From NCBI RefSeq assembly GCF_011043735.1, contig NZ_JAAKGV010000002.1:295908-359907 (forward strand): a DNA stretch of 64,000 nt, written 5' to 3'. A model generated the notes under the pieces. That model worked only from the letters and a program-made list of their open reading frames with translations, was not told the origin of the DNA and searched no databases. Position 1 is the stretch's first letter, and each line of letters starts with the position of its first letter. Made by a program: the position numbers and the translations under genes. This stretch comes from Methylobacterium sp. DB0501 (GTDB lineage Bacteria; Pseudomonadota; Alphaproteobacteria; Rhizobiales; Beijerinckiaceae). Positions 25,389 to 33,921 of the stretch are shown here, piece by piece.

Positions 25389-26333
25389 ATGCTCTCCCGC
25401 ACCGCCGACAACCTGTACTGGCTCTCGCGCTACGCCGAGCGTGCCGATTTCGTCGCCCGCATCCTCGACGCGGCCCTGCGCCTCTCCGCCCTGCCGGCCA
25501 ATTACGGCGGCGCCGACGCCAACGAGTGGGAATCGGCGCTGGCCTCGGCCGGCAACATCGAGCTGTTCCGCCCGCTCTACGACAGCATCAACGAGCACAC
25601 CGTCCGCGACTTCCTGGCCTTCAGCCCCAACAACCCGTCCTCGATCCGCTCCTGCCTGCACACCGCCCGGGAGAACGCCCGGGCCGTGCGCACGGCGCTG
25701 ACCAGCGAGATGTGGGAGGCGATCAACGAGGCCTACCTGCACCTGCGCAGCTTCGAGGGACGGGACATGACGCGCGAGGAATTCGCGCGCTTCCTCGACT
25801 GGGTGAAGGGCGTGTCGCTGGCCTTCGACGGCTCGGCCTACCGTACGATGCTGCGCAACGACGGCTACTGGTTCACCCGGCTCGGCGTCGCCATCGAGCG
25901 CGCCGACAACACCGCCCGCATCCTCGACGTGAAGTACCACGTGCTGCTGCCCGAGACCGAGCGGGTCGGCGGCAGCCTCGATTACTTCCAGTGGACCACG
26001 ATCCTGCGGGAGGTCTCGGCGCTCACCGCCTATCACTGGGTCTACCGCGAGAGCATCAAGCCCTGGCTGGTCGCCGACCTGCTGATCCTCAACCGCGAGA
26101 TGCCGCGCTCCCTGGCCAATTGCTACGAGATGCTGGTGCGCAACCTCGACCGCATCGCCGACGCCTATGGCCGCCGCGGGCCGAGCCAGCGTCTCGCCCG
26201 CGGCATGCTGGCCAAGCTCGACGACCTCACGGTGGACGAGATCTTCGCCGCCGGCCTGCACGAGTTCATCGAGGATTTCATCGCCGAGAACAACCGGCTC
26301 GGGGCCGCGATCGTCGAGCAGTATCTGGGCTGA
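25389..26333 (+). CDS. Alpha-E domain protein
   Basis: The 314-residue, all-helical protein has the diagnostic start MLSRTADNLYWLSRYAERAD and repeats of the type WFTRLGVAIERADNTARILD, which define the alpha-E (DUF403) family. These proteins pair with the permuted ATP-grasp protein encoded 78 bp upstream and are thought to act with it in peptide or amide synthesis. The catalytic role of alpha-E itself is unknown. Confidence 0.93.
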   Translation: MLSRTADNLYWLSRYAERADFVARILDAALRLSALPANYGGADANEWESALASAGNIELFRPLYDSINEHTVRDFLAFSPNNPSSIRSCLHTARENARAVRTALTSEMWEAINEAYLHLRSFEGRDMTREEFARFLDWVKGVSLAFDGSAYRTMLRNDGYWFTRLGVAIERADNTARILDVKYHVLLPETERVGGSLDYFQWTTILREVSALTAYHWVYRESIKPWLVADLLILNREMPRSLANCYEMLVRNLDRIADAYGRRGPSQRLARGMLAKLDDLTVDEIFAAGLHEFIEDFIAENNRLGAAIVEQYLG

Positions 26334-26445
26334 CGGCCCCCCGGGCGGGTACCCGGCTCCCGGGCGGTTTCGCCCTCCCGCGGGACGGTGTATAGCACCG
26401 CCCCGCACGGCCCAGCTTTTGCGTGACAGCGAGCGTCGCGATCCC

Positions 26446-27312
26446 ATGCGCATCCGCGTCGTCCACGAGACGGTCTACCAGTACGACAGCCCGGCCCGGG
26501 GCCTGATCCAGATGCTGCGGCTGACGCCGCGCGACCATGACGGCCAGCACGTGCGCGCCTGGCGCATCGAGCCGACCGTCGACGGCCGCCTGAGCCGGCG
26601 CGAGGACGGATTCGGCAACATCGTCCACGTGTTCAGTGCCGACGGGCTGGAGGAGGCGCTGACCATCCGGGTCACCGGCGAGGTCGAGACCACCGAGACC
26701 CATGGGGTGATGCGCGGCATCTCCGAGTGGCTCCCCGACCCGTTCTACCTGCGCGAATCGCGCTTCGCGGTCGCCGACGAGGCGATCCGGTCCTTCGCCG
26801 AGGAGGCGGTGGGCGCGAGCATCGACCCGCTCGACCGGCTGCACCGCCTGCTCGCCGGCGTGCACCGGGCGGTCGACTACGCCCCCGGCCCGACCGGCGC
26901 CGCCACCACGGCCGCCGAGGCCTTCGCCTTGCGCAAGGGGGTGGGACAGGACCTCGCCCACGTCTTCATCGCGGCGGCGCGCCATCTCGAGATCCCGGTG
27001 CGCTACGTCTCGGGCTATTACTGGCGGCCCGACACCGCGGAGCAGGAGGCCGGCCATGCCTGGGTCGAGGCACGGGTGCCGGATCTCGGCTGGGTCGGGT
27101 TCGATCCGGCCCACGGCATCGCGGTCACGGAAGCCCATCTGAGGGTGGCGATCGGCCTCGACTACCTCGACGCCGCTCCGGTCCGCGGCAGCCGCACCGG
27201 CGGCGGCACCGAGACCATGACCGTGCGGGTGCGGGTCGACGACGCCCGGGCGCCGCAGGCCCAAGTCCAGCAAGCCCAGCAAGCGCAGGGCCAGTCGCAG
27301 GCGCAGGGCTGA
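26446..27312 (+). CDS. Transglutaminase-like protein lacking the catalytic Cys
   Basis: The 288-residue product begins MRIRVVHETVYQYDSPARGL, the bacterial transglutaminase N-terminal domain, and continues to a core with His in AGHAWVEARVP and Asp in GWVGFDPAHGI. The position of the cysteine nucleophile, normally in GVCQD, reads GVGQDLAHVFIAA, so Cys is replaced by Gly. The gene is otherwise intact, which suggests a binding or scaffolding role, or a family-wide variant. The C-terminus is a Gln/Ala-rich tail (QVQQAQQAQGQSQAQG). It belongs to the Anbu cluster. Confidence 0.88.
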   Translation: MRIRVVHETVYQYDSPARGLIQMLRLTPRDHDGQHVRAWRIEPTVDGRLSRREDGFGNIVHVFSADGLEEALTIRVTGEVETTETHGVMRGISEWLPDPFYLRESRFAVADEAIRSFAEEAVGASIDPLDRLHRLLAGVHRAVDYAPGPTGAATTAAEAFALRKGVGQDLAHVFIAAARHLEIPVRYVSGYYWRPDTAEQEAGHAWVEARVPDLGWVGFDPAHGIAVTEAHLRVAIGLDYLDAAPVRGSRTGGGTETMTVRVRVDDARAPQAQVQQAQQAQGQSQAQG

Positions 27313-27465
27313 CGGGCGGCCCCTGTGGCGCCGCCGCGATAGCCCCGCGTCACCTCACCTCGCGGCAGCGGAAGGGACTGGATTAAGCGAGGGGCCTGCG
27401 CCAGGGTGGCGCCGCGCGTGCGGTACCGGACCGCCCGCCTGACGATCGCCGGGGGGCGGTGAGCG

Positions 27466-28215
27466 ATGACCTATTGCGTCGGGATCCTGGTGGAAGAGGG
27501 TCTCGTCATGATCGCCGACACCCGCACGAATGCGGGGCTCGACGACATCTCGACCTACCGCAAGCTCCATATGTTCACGAAGCCCGGCGAGCGGGTGCTG
27601 GCGCTCGCCTCGGCCGGCAACCTCTCGGTGACGCAGTCGGTGCTGTCGCTGCTGACCGAGGGCGTCGATGATCCCGATACCGGCAAGCCCGAGACGATCT
27701 ACGACGCGCCGACGATGTTCCGCGCCGCGCAGCTGATCGGCCGGGCGATCCGCAAGGTGCGGGCGATCGAGCGCGCCGGGTTCGAGGCGGCGCAGCTGCG
27801 CTTCGAGGTGTCGTTCCTGTTCGGCGGCCAGATCGGCGACGGGCCGATGCGGCTCTACATGATCTACTCCGCCGGAAACTTCATCGCCTGCAGCCAGGAC
27901 GCGCCGTTCCTGCAGATCGGCGAGCACAAATACGGCAAGCCGATCCTCGACCGCGCGGTAACCTTCCGGACCGACATTTACGATGCACTCAAGGTCGGCC
28001 TCGTCTCGATGGATTCGACCATGCGGTCGAATCTGGGGGTCGGCCTGCCGATCGACCTGACGGTGATCCGCCGCAACACCTGCGACACCGAGGTCCTGCA
28101 CCGGATCGAGGCCGGCGAGCCGTATTTCCACGACCTGCGCGAGCGCTGGTCGGCGGCCCTGCGGGCGGCCCACCGGGCGATCCCGCGGCCGCCCTACGGG
28201 CCGGGTGCGAAGTAG
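27466..28215 (+). CDS. Anbu proteasome-type peptidase
   Basis: The 249-residue Ntn-hydrolase fold protein starts MTYCVGILVEEGLVMIADTR. After Met removal, Thr would be the N-terminal nucleophile, with Asp in ADTRTNAG and Lys in STYRKLHMF matching the proteasome active site. The family is the ancestral beta-subunit (Anbu), which assembles into open rings or helices. It ends the cluster with permuted ATP-grasp, alpha-E and transglutaminase-like genes, a conserved association in which Anbu may degrade or process the peptide product. Confidence 0.93.
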   Translation: MTYCVGILVEEGLVMIADTRTNAGLDDISTYRKLHMFTKPGERVLALASAGNLSVTQSVLSLLTEGVDDPDTGKPETIYDAPTMFRAAQLIGRAIRKVRAIERAGFEAAQLRFEVSFLFGGQIGDGPMRLYMIYSAGNFIACSQDAPFLQIGEHKYGKPILDRAVTFRTDIYDALKVGLVSMDSTMRSNLGVGLPIDLTVIRRNTCDTEVLHRIEAGEPYFHDLRERWSAALRAAHRAIPRPPYGPGAK

Positions 28216-28624
28216 GGGAGCGATCGAGGCTTCACCGGGTGCCCAGTCAGGCTCGGCTTGTCGAGAGACGCTCCATCGTCATCCTGGCGCCGCGCAGCGG
28301 AACCCGGGATTCATCACCGCCGACCTTTCGGAATGAATCGGAACGGCGACCGCCGCAGCCTTCCGCGTCAGCGGTCACGGATCCCGAGTTCTCGGCCGCG
28401 CCGAGCCCCAGGATGACGTGGAGAGGTACGGTGGGTGCGCCAGATCGACTGACGCTCCCATCGAGCAGACGCTCGGGTGAAAAAGAACGAAAGGGCTGGC
28501 TGCCCGCTCGCTTCTGAACCATCCGCGGTTCTGGATCCCGGGCTCCGCTGCGCGGCCCCGGGATGACCCTGTGCGGCGGGGCAGGGGGCGTCCATCCTGC
28601 CTCCGGGCAGGAATACTAACGCGC
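28216..28624. repeat. Intergenic region with three copies of a GC-rich palindrome
   Basis: No gene is evident in these 409 bp. Three related hairpins occur. One is at about 28535-28564, with perfect arms ATCCCGGG and CCCGGGAT around a GC-rich loop. One is at about 28378-28416, and one in the reverse orientation at about 28279-28315. The same motif recurs elsewhere in the window (38794-38823, ~45564-45597, ~50192-50240, ~59146-59185), so this is a dispersed REP-like family. The array lies between convergent genes. Confidence 0.65.
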
Positions 28625-28846
28625 TCAATCCGCCAGTTGCCGCGCCTCTTCCGGCAGCATGATCGGGATGCCGTCGCGGATCGGATAGGCGAGCTTGGCC
28701 GAGCGGCTGATCAGCTCCTGGCGGGCGGAATCGTAGTCCAGCCGCTCCTTGGTGAGGGGGCAGACCAGCAGTTCGAGCAGCTTCGGGTCGATGCGGGTGG
28801 CCTCGGCGGGGAGGGTGGAATCGGTCACGGGTGCTCCTTCCGACAT
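28625..28846 (-). CDS. Trm112 family protein
   Basis: The 73-residue protein has the Trm112/YcaR pattern: [17 protein letters not shown] at the start of the fold and [20 protein letters not shown] at the end. Only one Cys is retained, so bacterial-type zinc binding is probably lost. Eukaryotic and archaeal Trm112 activates methyltransferases; the bacterial role is unclear. It is the last gene of a minus-strand operon after the LonN-domain gene, 32 bp away. Confidence 0.92.
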   Translation of the reverse strand: MSEGAPVTDSTLPAEATRIDPKLLELLVCPLTKERLDYDSARQELISRSAKLAYPIRDGIPIMLPEEARQLAD

Positions 28847-28878
28847 GACGGTCGCCAGGGCTTACCCCAAACCGCCGC

Positions 28879-29547
28879 CTATTGCAGCGTCGGTTCGCTG
28901 CCCGATCCCCGCACCAGCTCCATCTCGGTCACGGCGATCAGCACCTCGGCCCGGGTCTTGAGGTCGGGGGCTTCCAGCATCGCCTGCTTCTCGCGCGGGC
29001 CGAACGGGCTCATCATGCAGAGCGCGTTGACCAGCGCCTCGTTCGGCGCCTCCTCGATCCCGGCCCAGTCGACCTTGAGGTCGTTGGCATCGACGAAATC
29101 GCGCAGGGCCTTCAGCACCCCGGCGCGATCGACCGCGTCCTCGCCGGCACGGGCGTGGAAATCGCTCTCGAACGGCGCGAAGGTCACCTTGCAGCGGCGG
29201 TAGCCGGTGGTGGTGGACAGTTCCTCCTCGATCCTGAACCGGGCGATGCCGGTGAGCGAGATCAGGTAGCGGCCGTCGCCGGTCTCGGCGAACTGGGTGA
29301 CCCGGCCGGCGCAGCCGACCCGAAAGAGCTTGGGCGAGAGCGGCGTCTCGCCGGATTCTGCATCGGGCTGGATCATGCCGATCACGCGGTCGGTGCGCAG
29401 GGCATCGTCCACCATCGCGAGGTAGCGCGGCTCGAAGATGTTCAGCGGCATCTGGCCTCGCGGCAGCAGCAAAGCGCCGGGAAGCGGAAAGACCGGGATC
29501 ACGACCGGGCAATCGGCCGGACCCTTGTAGGCGACGTTCATGCTCAT
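28879..29547 (-). CDS. LON N-terminal (substrate-binding) domain protein
   Basis: From the ATG at 29547 (a second ATG lies two codons later) the product has 222 residues, normal for stand-alone LonN proteins. Signatures are VIPVFPLPGALLLPRGQMPL, NIFEPRYLAMVDDALRTDRV and GRYLISLTGIARFRIEEEL. It lacks the ATPase and protease domains of Lon. The function is unknown, perhaps protein binding or quality control. It is sandwiched between thioredoxin/TPR and Trm112 genes, a conserved alphaproteobacterial order. Confidence 0.92.
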   Translation of the reverse strand: MSMNVAYKGPADCPVVIPVFPLPGALLLPRGQMPLNIFEPRYLAMVDDALRTDRVIGMIQPDAESGETPLSPKLFRVGCAGRVTQFAETGDGRYLISLTGIARFRIEEELSTTTGYRRCKVTFAPFESDFHARAGEDAVDRAGVLKALRDFVDANDLKVDWAGIEEAPNEALVNALCMMSPFGPREKQAMLEAPDLKTRAEVLIAVTEMELVRGSGSEPTLQ

Positions 29548-29689
29548 CGGCGTCGCTCCCGCGCGAAACGAAGGGATCCAGGGCCCCTTCGTCTCGGGCC
29601 CAGGCTCACAGCGTACCAACTAGGGCGCTGCCCTCCGGCGTGGATACCTGTCCGGCGTAATGCCGCGCCGGACAGGACTTCATGACCCC

Positions 29690-30598
29690 CTACGAGAACA
29701 TGAGGGTCGAGAGCTTGCGCCGGCCGCGGATCGTCATCGGGTCCATCGGCCCCCAGGCCTCGAACAGCTGCAGCAGCTGCTTGCGGGCGCCGTCGTCGTT
29801 CCAGGTGCGGTCGCGGCGGACGATCTCGATCAGCTGGTCGACCGCCTCCTGCTGCTTGCCCTTGGCGTTGAGGCCGAGCGCGAGGTCGAACCGGGCCTGG
29901 TAATCGGCCGGGTCGGCGTCGATCCGCTGCTGCAGGCCGGCGAGGTCGCCGAGCGACGCCGCCTGCTCGGCGAGCTCGATCGCCGCCCGCACCGCGGCGA
30001 TCGCCGGGTCCTTGGCGGCCTCCGGCGGGGCCGCGTCGAGGAAGCGGCGGGCGCCCTCGATGTCGTCGCGGTCGAGGACGAGGCGGGCGAGCGCCGCGAT
30101 GGCGCCGGCATGGCCCGGCTCCTGACCGAGCACCGCGGCGTAGATCTCGGCGGCGGCATCCGTGTCGCCGGCCTCGGCCACCGCGTTCGCCTCGGCCATC
30201 AGGTCCTCGACCGCGGTCGGCCCGAGGGGACCGACGAGGCGCTCGATGAAGGCCTTAACCTGGCCTTCGGGCAGGGCGCCCATGAAGCCGTCGACCGGCT
30301 GGCCGCGCTGGAACGCGATGACCGCCGGGATCGACTGGATGCCGAGCTGGCCGGCGATCTGGGGGTGCTCGTCGATGTTCATCTTGACGAGCTTCACCTT
30401 GCCGCCGGCGTCCTTGACGGCCTTCTCGATGATCGGCGTGAGCTGCTTGCACGGCCCGCACCACGGCGCCCAGAAATCGACCAGCACCGGCTGCTGCAGC
30501 GATTCCTGCATCACGTCCTGGCGGAAGGTCGCGGTGGTGGTGTCCTTGATCAGGGCGCCCGCAGGGGCGTTACCGGCCGCGGGAGTGTCGGTGAGCAT
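29690..30598 (-). CDS. Thioredoxin-TPR co-chaperone, CnoX-like
   Basis: The 302-residue protein has an N-terminal thioredoxin domain with an intact active site WAPWCGPCK (Cys47, Cys50), followed by TPR-like helices (LMAEANAVAEAGDTDAAAEI to the end). The architecture matches CnoX/YbbN, a chaperedoxin that protects proteins from oxidative aggregation and hands them to GroEL and DnaK. Escherichia coli CnoX lacks the full CXXC, so this version may also be redox active. ATG 30598 is preferred over an upstream ATG at 30625. It heads the operon with LonN and Trm112 genes. Confidence 0.9.
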   Translation of the reverse strand: MLTDTPAAGNAPAGALIKDTTTATFRQDVMQESLQQPVLVDFWAPWCGPCKQLTPIIEKAVKDAGGKVKLVKMNIDEHPQIAGQLGIQSIPAVIAFQRGQPVDGFMGALPEGQVKAFIERLVGPLGPTAVEDLMAEANAVAEAGDTDAAAEIYAAVLGQEPGHAGAIAALARLVLDRDDIEGARRFLDAAPPEAAKDPAIAAVRAAIELAEQAASLGDLAGLQQRIDADPADYQARFDLALGLNAKGKQQEAVDQLIEIVRRDRTWNDDGARKQLLQLFEAWGPMDPMTIRGRRKLSTLMFS

Positions 30599-30757
30599 CG
30601 ATGACCTCGGAAGAACGGCCTTCACGTCGCGAGCCCGGTCGGCCCGCCGAACAGATGGGGTAGACCGGTCGCCCCGACCAGGGCAAGGCGCGCGAAGCCG
30701 ATATCGAAACAGGAGAATCGGATGCGGGACGCGCCGCGCGGTGCGTCCCGCGCGTCC

Positions 30758-32080
30758 TCACGCCGCCGCCGGTGCCGTCTGGCGCATCCGGCCGATCATC
30801 AGCGACATCAGCGCCGCCATCAGCGCCGTGAGGCCGGCGGCCAGGAACGCCTCGAGGTAGCGGCCTTCCGAGGCCCGCACCAGGCCGGCGCCGAAGGCCG
30901 CGGTGGCGGCGCCGAGCTGGTGGCCGGCGGCGATCCAGCCGAACACGATCGGGGCGTCGCGCTCCCCGAAGGCCTCGTTGGCGAGCCGCACCGTCGGCGG
31001 CACCGTGGCGATCCAGTCGAGGCCGTAGAACACCGCGAAGATCGACAGGCTGTAGAACGAGAAGTCGGTGAAGGGCAGCGCCATCAGCGACAGGCCGCGC
31101 AGGCCGTAATAGACGAAGAGCAGCTTGCGCGGGTCGTAGCGGTCGGTGAGCCACCCCGAGCCCGTGGTGCCGATGAGGTCGAACACGCCCATCAGCGCGA
31201 GAAGGCCGGCGGCCCGCACCTCCGGGATGCCCTGGTCGGCGCAGAACGAGATCAGGTGGGTGCCCACCAGCCCGTTGGTGGTGAGCCCGCAGATGAAGAA
31301 CGTGCCGAACAGGAGCCAGAAATCGCCTTTCCGGCTCGCCCGCACCAGCCCGTCGATCGCCGCGCGAAAGGGATTGGCGCGCCGCGGCGGCTCGGACGCC
31401 GTGCCGGGAGCGGCGCCGTACGGGGTGAGGCCGATGTCGGAAGGCCGCTCCGGCAGGAGCCAGGCGACGACCGGGATCAGCGCCGCGATGGCGCAGGCGA
31501 CGGTGAGCACCACCGGCTGCCAGCCGCCCGCCTGCGCGATCGCCGCGAGGCCGGGAAGGAAGATCAGCGTGCCGGTGGCGGTGCTGGCGGTCAGGAGCCC
31601 CATGAACAGGCCGCGCCGCACGGCGAACCACCGGTTCACCACCGTGGCGCCGAGCACGATGGCGACGCAGCCGCTGCCGAGGCCCGACAGCACGCCCCAG
31701 GTGGCGATGAGGTGCCAGGGCTCGCTCATCAGGGCGCTCAGCGCCGTCGAGCCCGCCATCAGGGCGAGCGCGCAGAGGAGCGTGCGGCGGATGCCGAAGC
31801 TCTGCATCAGGGCCGCCGCGAACGGGCCGACGAGCCCGTACAGGAAGATTCCGAGCCCGGCGGCGAAGGAGGTGGTGGAGCGGCTCCAGCCGAAGGCCTG
31901 TTCGAGAGGCAGGATCAGCACGCCCGGCGAGGCCCGCAGGCCGGCCGCCGCCAGCAGGCACAGGAAGATCACGCCCACGACCACGAAGGCGTAGTTCTGG
32001 CCGAACGGCCGCGGCCTCGGAGAGGCGGGGCTGGGGGATGCCGGGGAGGCGAGGCCCGGCGGCGACACTGTCGAACTCAT
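30758..32080 (-). CDS. MFS transporter, substrate unknown
   Basis: The 440-residue product has about twelve hydrophobic segments and a proline-rich cytoplasmic start (PGLASPASPSPASPRPRPFG). An MFS loop motif is visible in GSGWLTDRYDPRKLLF. It resembles the oxalate/formate antiporter-like branch (MCT-type), but the substrate is not clear. It is transcribed divergently from a TetR gene with an inverted repeat between them, so its expression is likely repressed by that regulator. Confidence 0.88.
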   Translation of the reverse strand: MSSTVSPPGLASPASPSPASPRPRPFGQNYAFVVVGVIFLCLLAAAGLRASPGVLILPLEQAFGWSRSTTSFAAGLGIFLYGLVGPFAAALMQSFGIRRTLLCALALMAGSTALSALMSEPWHLIATWGVLSGLGSGCVAIVLGATVVNRWFAVRRGLFMGLLTASTATGTLIFLPGLAAIAQAGGWQPVVLTVACAIAALIPVVAWLLPERPSDIGLTPYGAAPGTASEPPRRANPFRAAIDGLVRASRKGDFWLLFGTFFICGLTTNGLVGTHLISFCADQGIPEVRAAGLLALMGVFDLIGTTGSGWLTDRYDPRKLLFVYYGLRGLSLMALPFTDFSFYSLSIFAVFYGLDWIATVPPTVRLANEAFGERDAPIVFGWIAAGHQLGAATAAFGAGLVRASEGRYLEAFLAAGLTALMAALMSLMIGRMRQTAPAAA

Positions 32081-32112
32081 GCTGGGACACCCTCCCCGAA
32101 TCGTGCTAGGAC

Positions 32113-32132
32113 GTTACGTACCGGTCAGTAAC
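32113..32132. promoter_or_regulatory. TetR operator candidate between divergent genes
   Basis: An inverted repeat GTTAC-N10-GTAAC spans 32113-32132 between the MFS gene and the tetR-type gene start at 32152. The inner 13-mer GTACCGGTCAGTA (32118-32130) is nearly identical to one at 47712-47724 before the shikimate locus. This is the expected place and size for autoregulatory TetR binding. Confidence 0.5.
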
Positions 32133-32151
32133 ATCGTCAAGGGGCGCCAGG

Positions 32152-32832
32152 GTGACACGGAGAGCGGACGGTCGAAAGGCGGATGGAAGCGAGCCGGCCC
32201 GGGCCGGCGACCGGATCCGCGCGGCCGCCCGCGAGCTGTTCTACAGCCGCGGCATCCGGGGCGTCGGCGTCGACGAGATCGTGGCCCGGGCCGGGGTGAC
32301 GAAGCCGAGCCTGTACCGCGGCTTCGCCTCGAAGGACGCGCTCGTCGTCGCCTGCCTGGAGGATTACGCCGCCGGCCTCGTCGGCCGGCTCGACGAGGCC
32401 CTGGCGGCGCATCCGGGCGACCCGCGGGCGGGCCTCGTGGCGTTCCTTTCCGGCATCGCCGAGCGCAGCGCCCGGCCGGGTTTTCGCGGCTGCGGGCTCA
32501 GCAACGCCGCGGTGGAGTATCCGGAGGCCGGCCATCCCGTCCGCGAGGCGGTGCTCGACGGCAAGCGCGTGCTCCATGCCCGCCTCGCCGCAGCCGCCGC
32601 CGCGGCCGGCGCAGCCGGGATCGAGGATGGTGCGGCCGGGATCACGTCGCCGGTGCGCCTGGCGGATGCCCTCCTGCTCCTCATCGAGGGCGCGTTCGCC
32701 TGCGGGCAGATCTTCGGCGCCGAAGGGCCGAACCGTACGCTCGCCGCGGCCGCCGAGGCGCTGATCGCCGCGAGCCTGGTGCGACCGGCCGGATGCGCCA
32801 GCAATCCCCCTCCCGAGCAGCCGCCGCGATAG
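32152..32832 (+). CDS. TetR family transcriptional regulator
   Basis: The GTG start gives 226 residues. The N-terminal helix-turn-helix reads ELFYSRGIRGVGVDEIVARA and GVTKPSLYRGFASKDALVVA, followed by a helical ligand-binding domain with GFRGCGLSNAAVEYPEAGHP, a feature of the TetR subfamily near drug or metabolite exporters. It is divergent from the MFS gene and probably represses it and itself via the inverted repeat at 32113-32132. Confidence 0.93.
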   Translation: MTRRADGRKADGSEPARAGDRIRAAARELFYSRGIRGVGVDEIVARAGVTKPSLYRGFASKDALVVACLEDYAAGLVGRLDEALAAHPGDPRAGLVAFLSGIAERSARPGFRGCGLSNAAVEYPEAGHPVREAVLDGKRVLHARLAAAAAAAGAAGIEDGAAGITSPVRLADALLLLIEGAFACGQIFGAEGPNRTLAAAAEALIAASLVRPAGCASNPPPEQPPR

Positions 32833-32975
32833 AATTCCGTCAATAAACCGGGGAGCGGCGGGGCCATGGTCTTGATTCCGTCGCCGTGATCGGTCGATAC
32901 GCGAGAGTTGACGCCGATCGCGGCCGATCGCCTCTCAGGCGGTCTCTTGGCCGCGACCCCCGTGGAGTTGAGCGT

Positions 32976-33860
32976 ATGACCCTCGTACGACGTTTCCAGG
33001 TTGCGCCGGCGCTGGTCCGCCTGATCCGCAAGGAGCGCGGCTCCTCCCGCATCACCGAAGGCTATTTCCCGCCTCAATCCGGCCGGACCTCGTTCGTGCG
33101 CGTCGATGGCGGCCAGTGCCACCTCGTCCTCGTCACCTCCGACGGCGGCACCTCGAGCGAGGAGCGGACCGAGGTGCCGCGCGCCCATGGCGATGCGCTC
33201 CTCGACGTCTGCGCCGGCCGCGCCGCCTACGACCGCACCCAGGTGGCGCTCGGCAACGGCCGCGACGTGCTCGTCGACCGCTACGTCGCCCCCGCCCATG
33301 TCGACATCGTCTCGGTGGTGTTCGACAACCCCGACGAGGCCAACGGCTTTTCCGTCCCGCCGTGGTTCGGGCCCGAGGTCAGCGCCGATCCGGCCTATGA
33401 GGGCCGCAGCATCGCCCTCCAGGGCGTGCCGCAGCCCGGCGAGATCGCTCTGTCCAACGCCGCCCTCGACGCCGTGCTCGACCTGATCGAGCCGCGCTAC
33501 GGCTTCGGCCGCTACGCCGCGCCGAGCCGCAACGGCGACGATGCCGGCGTGGTCAACGCGCTGCGCCGCATCGCGACGCCGGCCCCCGAGCCGACGCCGC
33601 CCCCGCCGCCCCAGGCCGAGGCTCACCCCGAGCCGGTCCACGAGCCGGCACCGCCCCCGCCGCCCCAGGCCGAGGCCCACCCCGAGCCGGCCCCGCCGCC
33701 GCCGGAGCCGCACCAGGACACCCGCATCGACGACGTGATCGAGAGCCTGTCCCAGGCGCTGGGCGCCGCGGTGCCGGGGGGCGACGCGGCCCGCGACGAC
33801 GGCACTCCGGCCTTCGAGCGCTGGACCGTGCGCCCGCGCCGGACCCAGCCGACGCCCTGA
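32976..33860 (+). CDS. Divergent CYTH-like protein with proline-rich tail
   Basis: From ATG 32976 the product has 294 residues. The first two thirds follow the CYTH tunnel fold: RRFQVAPALVRLIRKERGSS, ITEGYFPPQSGRTSFVRVDG, GRDVLVDRYVAPAHVDIVSV and PEVSADPAYEGRSIALQG, the last matching the conserved TxDxxYxNxxLA segment. The EXEXK start is not preserved, so adenylate cyclase or triphosphatase activity is doubtful. A Pro/Glu/His-rich linker near residues 207-250 contains an imperfect tandem duplication, and a short helical C-terminus follows. Confidence 0.7.
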   Translation: MTLVRRFQVAPALVRLIRKERGSSRITEGYFPPQSGRTSFVRVDGGQCHLVLVTSDGGTSSEERTEVPRAHGDALLDVCAGRAAYDRTQVALGNGRDVLVDRYVAPAHVDIVSVVFDNPDEANGFSVPPWFGPEVSADPAYEGRSIALQGVPQPGEIALSNAALDAVLDLIEPRYGFGRYAAPSRNGDDAGVVNALRRIATPAPEPTPPPPPQAEAHPEPVHEPAPPPPPQAEAHPEPAPPPPEPHQDTRIDDVIESLSQALGAAVPGGDAARDDGTPAFERWTVRPRRTQPTP

Positions 33861-33921
33861 GGGCGCCGTCGGCGTGCCGCCGCGCGCTCCGCGGCGGCAC
33901 GCGCGTCGACCGGGCCGCGCG

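Noticed and set aside
22863..26453. Minus-strand open frame of 1196 codons opposite radC, the permuted ATP-grasp and the alpha-E gene
   Set aside because: It is antisense to three well-defined genes and shows no family motif; long antisense frames are common at this GC content.
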